Positions 28,449-38,610 of a DNA stretch of 64,000 bases are shown here, one piece after another. The notes under the pieces are model-generated. The model made no database searches, was not told where the DNA came from, and saw nothing but the letters and a program-made list of their open reading frames with translations. The position numbers and the translations under genes were made by a program. The stretch is from NCBI GenBank assembly GCA_032358255.1, contig JAULBX010007773.1:186001-250000 (forward strand). The letters are read 5' to 3'. This DNA is from Heterotrichella gracilis (taxonomy: Eukaryota > Sar > Xanthophyceae > Tribonematales > Xanthonemataceae). Position 1 is the first letter of the stretch. Every line of letters starts with the position of its first letter.

Positions 28449-30558
28449 ATGCACTGTACGAAAAGGCTTGAACTGTTTCTGGGCGTTGTACTTGGTTGCC
28501 TGTTATGGAGCCTGAGCCCTGGAGTGGCATGTGGCAGCCCAGTCTCTGTTCTGCCAACCCTAACCCTAAGTGCTCGTGGCTTGCAGAGCCCGTGCCAGGA
28601 CAACCATAGAGGACTTCACTCTATCATACCTCCCCCTACATGGAATGCAGCTGCCGCAGGTATGGTCCTGAACCAGCAGTCCGCACTGACTTGACCTGAC
28701 CCTATGAGACTCACAGCGCTCAACCAGCAGCCTGCATCAAGAGAAAGCTGTCCTGTTTGAATGCAGGACTTTCTGAGGTACTGGGACATTTTGGTCTTTG
28801 TTGAAGCAGCGATATACCAAATGGATGAAGAGAACGAGGAGTTGTGCTCCCGCCAAGCAAGCAGCACTAGTGCGGCTCCATCGCCTGCAGCAACAGGTAC
28901 TGTACATTCACAGGTATCTAGCAGTGCCTGAGCCGCCCAGGTTGCCCACAAAAACTGTAAATGAAAGCATTAAAACCCCGCAGCAGTGCAGTGAGTCGCA
29001 CTGGTGTGCCGCAGATAGTGCCACCTTCCTAGCAGTCCTGGAAAACAAAGGGCTACTCACGCCAGACATAGTAGAACAAGTACAGAAGGGCAAGGAGTAC
29101 TGGGCAGCAGAGCGTTTGCTGTGCTCACACATGCTGCACGGGGTGGCGGGGAAAGCGAGCTTCACTATTGAGCAGCTCCTTCACGCTAGTGAGAATAAGA
29201 GCTTTGACTACAGAGTAAGCGACACACCCGTTGGTTCTCAACCCTCGCTGTGGTGTTGCTATGGATTGCGTGATCTCTCTACTCAGCTGTATGGACTGAA
29301 AAGGCTTGGCAGGCAGGCCATGCCCAGCAAAGCCCTTTCTCACTGTTAGCAAACCCTATACCCGAAACCCTGCTCACTGTTAGCAAACCTAATCCCTGCC
29401 TGCTGCAGGTTCTCAATTTTCTGGTGTATGCGCTGATAAACCGGGAGCCTGATCGGCTCTTGATGGAGTTCCTGTATATGGATGAGCTGCTGGTAGACAT
29501 CGGTGACGATTTGGTAGATTACGAGGTGTGACAAAAGTTCTCCTCGTGGCCGATCCTGGAGGCATGTGCATGCGGAAGCCATTATGCATCAATTGATCAT
29601 TCTACTTGTGGTTGCAGGATGATGTACTGGCAAATTCGTTTAATGTGCTCCGAGGTATGGCCTTGCGCCAGCTTGCAGTACCTAAAGCATACAAGCAAAC
29701 AACCTGGCATTCCCAGCCACCATCGGCTACCTACCTACAGCATATTGATAACCATTCAGCCAAGACTTCCTGATATATTGACATTTGTATCTCATGAAAA
29801 TGGATATCACTGTCTTGTGTGCAGGCTATGTGCATCTGTATGGACGACAAGCTGAGATCAAACTGGTGAGTTTGACTGCCTCTGGTTCATCCTCGTGACT
29901 ATCTCAGCTTGCCGGCCGACATCTGCAATTCACTTACACAAAGGAAATTCATGAAGTTACCTGTTAAATAATAGTTGACTAATGACTAACCTGCCAGGCT
30001 GACAAGATGTGCATGCCAGTTTATACTGAATAAATTTGGCTGTGATTGTTTTAGATTGAGCGCATATCTTTGCTGGAGCTAAAGCATGAAAGCCTGTTAC
30101 AGCAGCTCTCTGAGCGGCAGCAGGAGTGTTACAAAGCGCGCCAGAGGAGTGCAGCAGCTGTAGCAGGTACAGTGTGCTACCTCGAGGTGCTGTGAGCATC
30201 GGGCTGGGCAATGATCTGCAGCTGCTGTCTGCCCCTTGGAAGTGCATTCATGTCTGTTGCATTGAATTGCCATCTGTGGCGGTCTAAGTTGATCAAACTC
30301 GTAGCAATGAACTATTTGAACATTGCAATGTGCATGTACCCTGAAATGGGTGCATGTGTGCTGCCCACTGGCACCTGGAAATAGTTAGGCTAGTATTGTG
30401 ATTGCCATTGTTGGGGTCCAAATGTTTAATGGATGCTGCGAGGAATGATTTGCACGTCTGCCGTTGCAGGCTCAGAGAAATGGGTGTTTCCCAAACTGAT
30501 CCTGGATGAACAGGCCTATGCAAGGGAAATGGATGGGCATCAATGGGATCAACCATAG
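28449..30558 (+). CDS. Conserved protein with DD-rich helix, function unknown
   Basis: Six or more exons encode a protein of about 300 residues. The candidate start MHCTKRLELFLGVVLGCLLW looks like a signal or membrane-anchor segment. The core runs EDFTLSYLPLHGMQLPQ, DFLRYWDILVFVEAAIYQMD (28764 on), ATFLAVLENKGLLTPDIVEQ, VLNFLVYALINREPDRLL, then MEFLYMDELLVDIGDDLVDY with EDDVLANSFNVLRG and GYVHLYGRQAEIKL. It ends KLILDEQAYAREMDGHQW at the stop at 30558. The internal junctions from about 29160 onward are in phase. The first-exon junction and the one near 28895 are unresolved: an intron there would be either about 28 nt or start at an upstream GT. The paired acidic motif on a helix superficially resembles isoprenoid-synthase helices, but no second such motif is seen. 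It appears to be a plant/algal family of unknown function. Confidence 0.65.
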
Positions 30559-30584
30559 TGCTTGGGCTTAGCGCGGCTGTCGCT

Positions 30585-30970
30585 CCATCATTGACGTCAA
30601 GAAAGGGGCTGGTCAAGACCTCAGCTGGCCAGCGTGTGGTTGCTGGTGATGTCCCCGGGCAGCTCCCCCCACACATAGCCTGGCAGCTCCTTGGTGATGC
30701 CCTGCGCTCCCTCCTGCAGTGAATTGCCCAGCTCCGCAGTCGCCCATTCGTTGACGTCAATGGAGTAGCCTGTCAAGAGCTCCAGTTTGCAGCTGGCCAG
30801 CTTGCGGTTGCTGGTGATGTCCTCTGGCAGCTCCCTCCACACATAGCCTGGCAGCTCCTTGGTAATGCTCACGGCTGCGTGATAACTGTGGCAGCTCCTT
30901 GAGGCTTCGGTTCTGCAGTGCAGCGCCCCACTGCAGTTCAGTGCCCTTGGGAGACCTTTCAGCACTTGGC
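30585..30970 (-). repeat. Tandem coding-like repeats, possible small gene or gene remnant
   Basis: A minus-strand ORF (30621-30965) contains two copies of a unit of about 55-60 residues: ITKELPGYVWRELPEDITSN followed by SIDVNEWATAELGNS, then ITKELPGYVWGELPGDITSN. A third, weaker copy (LDVNDGATAALSPS) continues in another ORF towards 30580. At the DNA level the block around CACACATAGCCTGGCAGCTCC is repeated at about 30662 and 30838. Similarity at the protein level suggests coding ancestry, but I see no start, flanking exons or known domain. Confidence 0.5.
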
Positions 30971-32376
30971 ACTGAACTTAGCTGACATTCCAAGGGCACA
31001 TTGCAGCCATGGAACGCAAACATAGATATGGAAGAGTAGTTCATGAATAATAGCTTGCTTGAGAACGCTGCACAGAGTTGACGTCATTAGCTGACTCACC
31101 CTGCCTTCGCCACCCCACGTGGTCATTCTTTCTTCCCCCTTAGTGCCGCCATCGTTCCCTCCCTTGCCACCACTCCCTCTGCCACTATCTTTGCCCCTCC
31201 AAGTGACGGGTTCCCTGACTGATTTGACATGGGGGCTATGCGTAGTTGCTATGCCGCCTTATTTACACCTTTTGCGTCTGTCTTCTTTTCTTTTCTTCTG
31301 ATTTGACTCAACCCCGGCAGTGCACTGCATGATGGCATTGGGCGCACAAAACATTTGTAACCCTTAGTAAGGGTTTCGCACGCAACGGGTTGCATGCATA
31401 AATTCGTGCCATGCCACGTTGCCCGCCTACAAGCGCAGCCCGGCGTCCCTGACTGCCTGCTTATTAACTGGGTTACAGCAATTTTGCAAGAAGCGCAAAT
31501 GCAGCAGCACAGGTCCGTGCCTATCTCGATCAGTTTACATGTACAGCGGGCAGGCAGAGGCCACCACGCCAGTACTCCATGCAGCCCCTCTCCCACAGCA
31601 GCCAAGCAACATCTTGAGCAACATAGCACTGCTATCACTTCAAACTGCGTTTACACCCCAGTGGCTCCTCGGTACGTGCCATATCTTCTTTATCTGCGTA
31701 TGCATGCATCCTGTAAGCACCAGAGGCCTGTGCCGGGGACCTGCTGTGTACAGCGGACCAGTACAAAGACCGTTCGTACTCGCTTTTCACGACTGTTTAG
31801 CCGTTCAATAACTCCAGCCCTGAACCTGCCCCACATCGTAGCCAGCACCATACACCCAGGCATGCATGCAATCTGCACAGTTTCCCTAAGTCTCTGGCCC
31901 TGCATACATGCTGCTTCAGTGAGGCTGTATGTTTCCCCGCAGCTGTTAGCCTGACACAGCACTTATCTGGGTCGCTCTGTGTGCACCACCACGTTCAGCA
32001 GGGCCTGGCCCAAGCCCCAGTCTACAGACTGCCGCTAGTGCCAGACAGTACAGACACCACTAGTGCTAGGCCAGACAGCACAAGAGGCGCCAGTTTGCTG
32101 CCCGTTATTCAGTCCGTCACTCGGCTGAGCACTGTCTGGTTTGGCTGGGTTGGCGAGGAAACAGTCTTTGCTGTGAGCAATACTGTTCCATCTGCTGCTT
32201 CAACCTGATGGAGAATGTAGCAGGTGGGTGACCTTTCACTCGCTGCCAGCGGCAAGAGGCTGTGCCCTGTGCTTGGTTGTCATTCCTACTGAAGCAAGGG
32301 TTTTGTACTGTGCATACTTTGCGTGTCTGGTGGAGTGTTTGCCACCCCCCTGTGTGTCACAATCAACCTCGTGCAG
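30971..32376. other. Region with possible 5' exons of the coiled-coil gene
   Basis: Several plus-strand ORFs (31394-31954, 31419-31811, 31981-32208) overlap or follow each other. They may include upstream exons of the coiled-coil exon at 32377, but no pair of splice sites gave a frame I trust. GCATGC palindromes are frequent (31386, 31702, 31860). Confidence 0.3.
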
Positions 32377-32766
32377 TCTTCCTCGGAGGCCAACAAGGGG
32401 TCTGCAGAAGAGCCTGTGCAACGCATGGTGGAGCTGCAGCGACAGAGGGATGAGGGTGAGGACAAAATTGCGGCTCTGCGGAAGCTACAGTTTGAGCAGA
32501 GGGTAGCAGTCCTCAAGCAGGAGGCTGAAGTCGCCAAGGAGCGTAGACTACGCATGGAGCAGCTGACTGAAGCCAAGCAGGCAGCAATACGCAACAGGCA
32601 GCTGACTGCCGCCGCTGAGCAGGCTAAGGCGCACCAGACGCTGAAGCTGAAGAAAGCTCTCGAAGACCTTGAAACGTGCCGCACCTTGAACGCAAATGCG
32701 CTCAAGCCCAGTGCGCACAGCGCTTCAGGGGCAGAATGTTGCGAACAGACCGTTACGACGGTCTGA
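32377..32766 (+). CDS. C-terminal coiled-coil exon of an incompletely resolved gene
   Basis: After a good acceptor (CTCGTGCAG) 130 codons run open to a stop. They encode almost continuous charged coiled coil: SSSEANKGSAEEPVQRMVEL, KIAALRKLQFEQRVAVLKQ, LRMEQLTEAKQAAIRNRQL and KLKKALEDLETC. The composition and heptad pattern are typical of real protein, with a disordered tail. The first in-frame ATG is at 32425, but the exon is open upstream of it, so a 5' exon is likely. No domain identifies the function. Confidence 0.5.
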   Translation, partial: SSSEANKGSAEEPVQRMVELQRQRDEGEDKIAALRKLQFEQRVAVLKQEAEVAKERRLRMEQLTEAKQAAIRNRQLTAAAEQAKAHQTLKLKKALEDLETCRTLNANALKPSAHSASGAECCEQTVTTV

Positions 32767-34079
32767 TCAGTTTTCGATCAGTTTAAAACTATTGAAGAAG
32801 CTATTTTGAGGGGGTCATGTCTAAACGTTTTTGCAATAATGCTTCTCTGTGAAATTTGTTGCATTTGTGATGTGAGCTCTAGACCCACAACTTGCTAGGG
32901 TGATATTAAGGGTTTCACCAAGGGTTTCTCAAGAGGGTTTCCAAAAGATTGCATGCCCCTGGGTTTGCACCCCCGCTTCTCGAGATAATATCAAGCCCCC
33001 CGTACCCCTTTCGGAGAGGCAGTGGTGACAAAGATGGCATCAACATGAGAAGCCAACGATAACGCTGACACAAAAACTACATCTGCAAGGTGTAGTGTGA
33101 AGGGATGTGCCAGCGTTGCGCTTGGGTGGACACGTTCGACCTGCGTCTCAAGCTTTGACACACGGACTTGCTTCCCTGGTCACCCTTCGAGCACCTCTGG
33201 TATCAAGGTTGTTTGGAGCGACAACTACCCGACGAGGAACAAGATTGCAGTTCAAAGGTACGGTGGATTGGCGTGGTGAGACTGATAAGTGCAGCAGTGC
33301 TCGATCATACACCTGTGTGAAACACAAGTGGCTGCAACCAATGACTAAGGGTAGGAGGGTAACCCCAGGATCGTCGAGCGGAAGTCGGCCTCTTTCACGC
33401 AAATGTATCGGAATTGTATTCCCCATACTGACAGTGCGCGTAACTAATAGAGGCCCGCCGCATTGGTACACGGTTGCCGACTTTCGACCCATTGACATGC
33501 TGGAATGTGTCGGAGCGCAAACTTTCGTCAAGCGCCGCAGTGAAGCGGAGAGGTCTGCTTTGCTGCCCTGCCCAATTTATTTTGAAAACTTATCGTAAAG
33601 ATCACTTCTGGCTATCAAAGTCCTGCGGACGTGCTGCGGAGTTTGAACTAGTTTGAACGGGATTGGGGCAAAACGTTGGCTCTTTGAACGAGCCACCAGC
33701 TGCGTAAGCGTTGTTGAGTATTCACAATACACCCACCTTGATTGGACGTTTGAAGACTTCTACAGTTCCCTATGCGTGGGTTCAGTGCGGTTAGGCCCTA
33801 GCGGCAGCCAAAGCGGTGTGCGTGCTGACCAGGATACCAAACGTGGAGTCCCCTGCAACACAACCCACTGAGTGTATCGTAGAGCTCGTTGGCTGACTGA
33901 CCTTGTTTACCCAAGCGTGGTCTATATGTGGTGGCGAAGGCTGTTCAAGCCACCACACGTAGATACCCCCATCTTGTGTGCCTCACTGATCCCCCAGCAA
34001 GGGTCTCACAAGGGCAAGTACCCACAGCGAGGTGTGGGGCTGCAGGTCCCAGCAAGAGAAGCCCGAGCTGTGTGCTACC
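32767..34079. other. Intergenic region upstream of the BTB gene
   Basis: No supported gene. The 163-codon ORF at 33107-33598 opens with GTG and matches nothing. The promoter and 5' UTR of the BTB-BACK-MATH gene should be in the last few hundred bases. Confidence 0.4.
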
Positions 34080-37000
34080 ATGTTCTGGTTCCTGAACATC
34101 CCTTCCGTGGTGAAGCTATGGGTGGAGGAGGATGAGGAGCGCAGGCGCAAGGAGCTGAAGGCCCGCAGGCGGGCACGCGTGCAGGGCACCCTCACCGGCG
34201 CAGCGGTGACAGTCTGTGTGGCCAGCGCCGGTGTTGCCCTGGGACTGGCTGTCCTCAAGTTTGTGAGGGAGCGCAGGAAGAAGAGCATTGTGGTGAGCCT
34301 TGTGGTCAGCAGTGCAGGCTAGGGGTCCAATGTTGCTGTGCTGTAGCAGCCCTGTAGGTACATACTGGCAGGCGTTGGTGAGGACAGGTACCACTGCATG
34401 TAGTGCTGAGCAAGGTGAGTGGAGCGTCCTTGGTTAGGTGTCAACGCTAGTGTGTGTTCCTCTGTGGTGGGTTGGCGCCTGTTCACCTCCCTTGCCTGCT
34501 GCGCATGTGGCCTTCTCCCACACCATGCAAAGTTTAGCAAGTGTTGTGGCCTTTGCCACGTTGCTACTTTCTACCCAAACGTTACCAGCCTTTGTTTGGT
34601 GCCTACTTAAGGGGGGTGGCAAAGGCAGTGCCGTCCAGCCATTTGCACAAACCCCTGCCACTGACCAACCACCCCTTTGCCTATCCACCCCCTTCCAACA
34701 ACTGCATACTCACCGCCCCCCGCCCCGCAGGAGGCCAAGCAAGGCGTGGTGTACAACCTGCTCCTGCACCCCCAGTCCAAGCTGCAGTCCTGGCTGAACG
34801 AGCGCGACAACAACCTGCTGTGGGACGTGCGCCTGCAGTGCGACGACGGCACCACAGTGCACGCCAATCGCGGCGACCTGGCAGCCGCCAGCGCCTACTT
34901 CCACACCCTGTTTGGGGGCGGGTTCAGCGACAGCGTGCACAGCGTGGTCAGCATCGAGGGGGTGCCGGGGCCCGCGCTGCAGAAGGCGGTGCGCTCGCTG
35001 TACGACCCCAAGGTGCGTGGAAAGGGTGATTGCAGGGGTGGGGGAAATGATAGAGAATTGAACCAAATTGCAAGGCAGTGTGTCCTTTCAAAAGTGGTGG
35101 GGCAATGGTAACAGTGGTGCCTGGTAAGTGTGGTTGTGGAATACTTCACCCTAGGTGGGCGTGTATGGGCTTGTTGCAAGTTAAAATGCGCTGGACGTCC
35201 TAGCCTGTGGGTCTTGCTAAAGTAGAACCAGTACCTAAAAACAGGGTTTTTGTCACCAATGTGCACACGATTCCAACTAGCTCGCGGTTGCAATGAGCGC
35301 TTTTCGTCCCTCAGGCAACAAAAAACACGCCACCAGACTGCTCACTAATGCCCTCAGCAGAGTGGCCACCGACTTCTCACCAGCAGTGCTGTGACAGCTC
35401 GAAATGGGTGTACGTTGCTGGCTGTCCTCACACCTCGACCTGTGTTTCCCGCAGTGCTTTGTGACCGAGCAGGAGGTGATGGATGGCCTGCTGCTGACCT
35501 CTGACAGGCTGCAGATGCCCAACCTCAAGGAGCTGTGCCTGGGCATGCTGCACGCGGCGCTCAGGCCAGATAACGCGGTCGACATACTGCTCATGTGAGT
35601 TTGCAAGTAGTAAAAACAAATTGGAAAGAAAGAAAATTAGATGGAATTTGGAGATTAGAAAGAATGTACATCATATGCGTCCAGTACCGGTGGAAATCGC
35701 GACGTCGCGCCATGCCTCTAGTGGTGTCCATGTTTGCCAGCAACCAATGCACATTCTTGACAATTGCATGCCTTGTAATGGTAGGGACATGGTGAGGAAG
35801 TGATGGCCTCAGTGGCTGGCGCTCTTGCATTGTGTTACATCCTCAATACCAGGGCCCAGACTTCTTTCTTAACGATTAACAATGATTAAATTTTTAACTG
35901 TTATTTTGTTTTGCGCTGTGCAGTGCCCGGCGGTACGACGGCAGGGATGTTGAGCAGGCTGCGCAGTCCTTCCTGGTGACCCATTTTGACAAGGTGTTCA
36001 AGCACTACCGCCTGGTGGGCAGGTGGGACAGCCTGCCGCTGGAGGACCTGGTGGCCCTGCTGCTCAACACCAAGCTGGTGTTCTCAACTGAGGTGGTGGT
36101 GTTCCAGGTGAGGGTGGGTGGTGGGTCAGGGGAGAGCGGTTGTCGTCAAGGTGGTGTTGTTGTAGGTGAGGGTCAATACGATACAGTTGGTTGGTGGTTT
36201 AAAGTAAGTGTGATTATCATTGAGGCGGTAGGTACGGTAGTGTGTCATGTGGAGGGAACATTATCCGGGTGTGGGGGGATGTGCCTTTGCCTTGCGATAA
36301 GGCACTCCAGGGAGTTAGCATTAGTGGTGATAATTAAGGGGAGGTTTCGTATGGCCCTGTCGGAATGCGGCAGGATTTGGTATTTTATTTACCTTACGTT
36401 GTATCTATGATGAGGTTGATGCTGTGGGGTCTTCGACCACGCAAAGTGGGGTGGGGAATTAGTTGCATGACTATCGCTGCTTCCTATTCCATCATCTTAC
36501 ACATGGACCATCGACACCTGCCAACGCTCACTGACCATAACCATCCCCTGTGCCCCGCCTGGCAGGCCATCAAGAAGTGGATCGACTCTTACGAGGCGCA
36601 CAGCGGCGCTGCGCTGGGCAGTGCTGAGGTGGCGCAGCTGCTCAACTGCCTGTGCTGCCGGGACCTGAGCCCCGAGGAGATCAACCTGATTCGCATGGAC
36701 GACATGTACCGATCCCAGGTGGGGTTTGGTTGATGTGGGGTTTAGGGTAAATTGCAGGTGCATACAGTGGACAGAAGGACTTGGTTCCTCATGTTGCTGA
36801 CTCCTCACCAAGGCGTCTATTAACGGAGAGGCTGCTGATGTTGTATCATTTTGTAGGTATATAAATTAACATAATGATAGTAATGAAATAGATCTCATTA
36901 CGTATCATACAAATTGCTCAGTAATAATACACAAGCGCCATCCACTTGTTTACCTCTACTTTGTATTTATGAACACAGGAGCTGCTCAGGGAGAAGCTCA

Positions 37001-38610
37001 ACTTGGCCTCGCTGCACTGCCGCGGGGTGGCGCTGTCAGCCGCCGAGCAGGCCAGCTTGGGCCCCCACCGGAGGGCATGCGAGTACACATGGACCGTCAC
37101 CAACTGGTCCAAGCAGCAGGAGGCGGACTCAAAGGAATCGGAGCGCTTCATGCTGCATGGGTACAGGTGAGGCCACAAGGGCAGGGACCTGATTTAGTGC
37201 ACACCGCTGCTGCATTTGAGCATGTGCTGGGTACGCTGGGCAGTGCGCAGCCGGTGGTGGTTGTTGGTAATGCGCATGAATATATGCCTGCCTGAACTCG
37301 TAAGGCGGGGTAGACTTGGGGCTTCATGCTGCACGGGTACAGGTGAGGGTACGCACATGGGCGGGGACCCACTTCCGGGCACATGCACACGGCCATGGCT
37401 GCACTCGGGCATGTAGTGGTGACGCAGCTGGGAGGTTGTGCGCACCTGCTGCTGCCGGTGGTTGTTGTGCGCATGTGGTGTAGTGGGCGCTTCAGCTGCA
37501 TGGGAACAGGTGAGTGCACGCTCATGGGGACCTGGTTCCTGGCGCAGAAACACGCGCACAAGCTGCCGCTGCACTCACGCATGTACTGATGATTCCAGCT
37601 GGGAGGGTGTGGGCACCTGCTGCTACTGGTGGGCAGTGGGCATCATGCGTGCCGCATTTGAAGCACCTCGTGCTGCATGGTACAGGCAAAGGCCCGTGTG
37701 CGGGGACCTGCAATCCCCTTGCATCCCTCGCTCCTCCCTGCAGCAACACCGGTGTTTTGCACAAACACCCATCCATCTTGTGATGATATATTACCACCCC
37801 TTTCCCTGCAGCCACAAGTGGTTCCTGCACAGCTCGCGCCGTTTTGCGCGTGAAGGAGATGATGAGTTCCTCCCCCTGTATGTGGGGCTGGAGGTGGGGT
37901 GGGGGCTGGGCCCCCTGCGCCACCTGCTGCGCCGCAGCGTGACCCTCTGCTGCACAGTGACAGCTGTCAACCAGGAGGACCCCGACAAGTCAGTGGTGAT
38001 GGGTGAGTGCCTGCTTAGGGTTCAGGGCTTTGGGTTGAGGGTTGAAGGTTGAGGATCCCGACAAGTCAGTGATCATGGATGAGTGCCGCGTTGGCTGCAT
38101 ATATACCTATCTTTTCTTTTGAACCCAACTTAGGGACCAGGTCCTCACCCCTGGCCCTTATACCTGTACTTGACACCCAGGCCTGATGTGCGTATTGTGG
38201 CTCCTGTGCATGAAAGATTGATACCAGGTGCCTTTAGGGCTGAGCTATCGAGGCGATTGAGCAATTGTGTGTTTTAGATGGAAATAGGTTGTTTCACATG
38301 TGTTGCATGAATTAATTGCACTGTCAAATGGTCCACCCATGTGCAATGCAATCCCTCACGTGGCAGCGCAGCCTGCCATAATGGTCCTGCACTCCTGCAC
38401 TCAATTTGAACTCTACATCGTCGACACATACTGACATTTGGTGCTTGTCTTGCTGCAGCGATAAGCGGCGACACCGTGCGCGTGATGCCCAACAGCAACT
38501 TTGCTCTGTTTGGGTGGAGGCGCTTCATGGGCATGGACCAGCTGGCAGACCCTACCCTAGGGTTTGTGGTGAACGACACCATGGTGTTCAAGGTCACAGT
38601 GGAGCCATGA
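34080..38610 (+). CDS. Membrane-anchored BTB-BACK-MATH protein, putative CUL3 adaptor
   Basis: Eight exons (34080-34292, 34731-35012, 35455-35594, 35924-36107, 36566-36718, 36979-37166, 37812-38002, 38459-38610) sum to 1503 nt, 500 residues. Exon 1 starts MFWFLNIPSVVKLWVEED, has a very basic stretch (ARRRARVQGT), and a predicted membrane helix (GAAVTVCVASAGVALGLAVL) followed by RERRKK. The BTB domain covers residues about 72-165 (DVRLQCDDGTTVHANRGDLA, AYFHTLFGGGFSDS). BACK follows to about residue 290 (LLNTKLVFSTEVVVFQAIKKW). A MATH/TRAF domain closes the protein (YTWTVTNWS, FLPLYVGLEV, FGWRRFMGMDQL). BTB proteins with MATH domains usually present substrates to CUL3 ubiquitin ligases. MATH normally precedes BTB, so both the order and the membrane anchor are unusual. 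Confidence 0.93.
36091..36174 (+). repeat. Duplicated donor region, BTB intron 4
   Basis: The exon 4 end and donor (GGTGGTGTTCCAGGTGAGGGT, 36095-36115) recur as GGTGGTGTTGTTGTAGGTGAGGGT about 56 bp downstream. Short and G/T-rich, so the weakest of the donor duplications. Confidence 0.6.
37143..37711 (+). repeat. Four tandem copies of a donor-containing unit of about 170 bp, BTB intron 6
   Basis: The exon 6 end plus donor, TTCATGCTGCATGGGTACAG then GTGAGG, starts units at 37143, about 37319, 37487 and about 37663 (spacings 176, 168, 176). Units 2 and 3 keep an intact CAG/GTGAG donor; unit 4 has CAG/GCAAAG. A GGGACCT-like element and a GGTTGTTGTGCGCATG-like element also recur. The array makes up most of this 645-nt intron. 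Extending exon 6 into it meets a TGA immediately after the true donor. Confidence 0.92.
37977..38088 (+). repeat. Duplicated donor region, BTB intron 7
   Basis: The coding end and donor of exon 7 (CCCGACAAGTCAGTGGTGAT then GGGTGAGTGCC) recur 75 bp downstream as CCCGACAAGTCAGTGATCAT then GGATGAGTGCC. The donor GT of the copy is mutated to AT. Confidence 0.9.

Noticed and set aside
31394-31954. 186-codon plus-strand ORF before the coiled-coil exon
   Set aside because: It competes with another frame over the same bases, and no splice pair connects it in phase to the coiled-coil exon.
33107-33598. 163-codon plus-strand ORF
   Set aside because: It opens at GTG, has no family features and lies upstream of a well-defined gene start.
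37143-37711. CRISPR-like regular array
   Set aside because: Units are long, diverged and carry splice-donor sequence in a eukaryotic intron; there are no short identical repeats with unique spacers.
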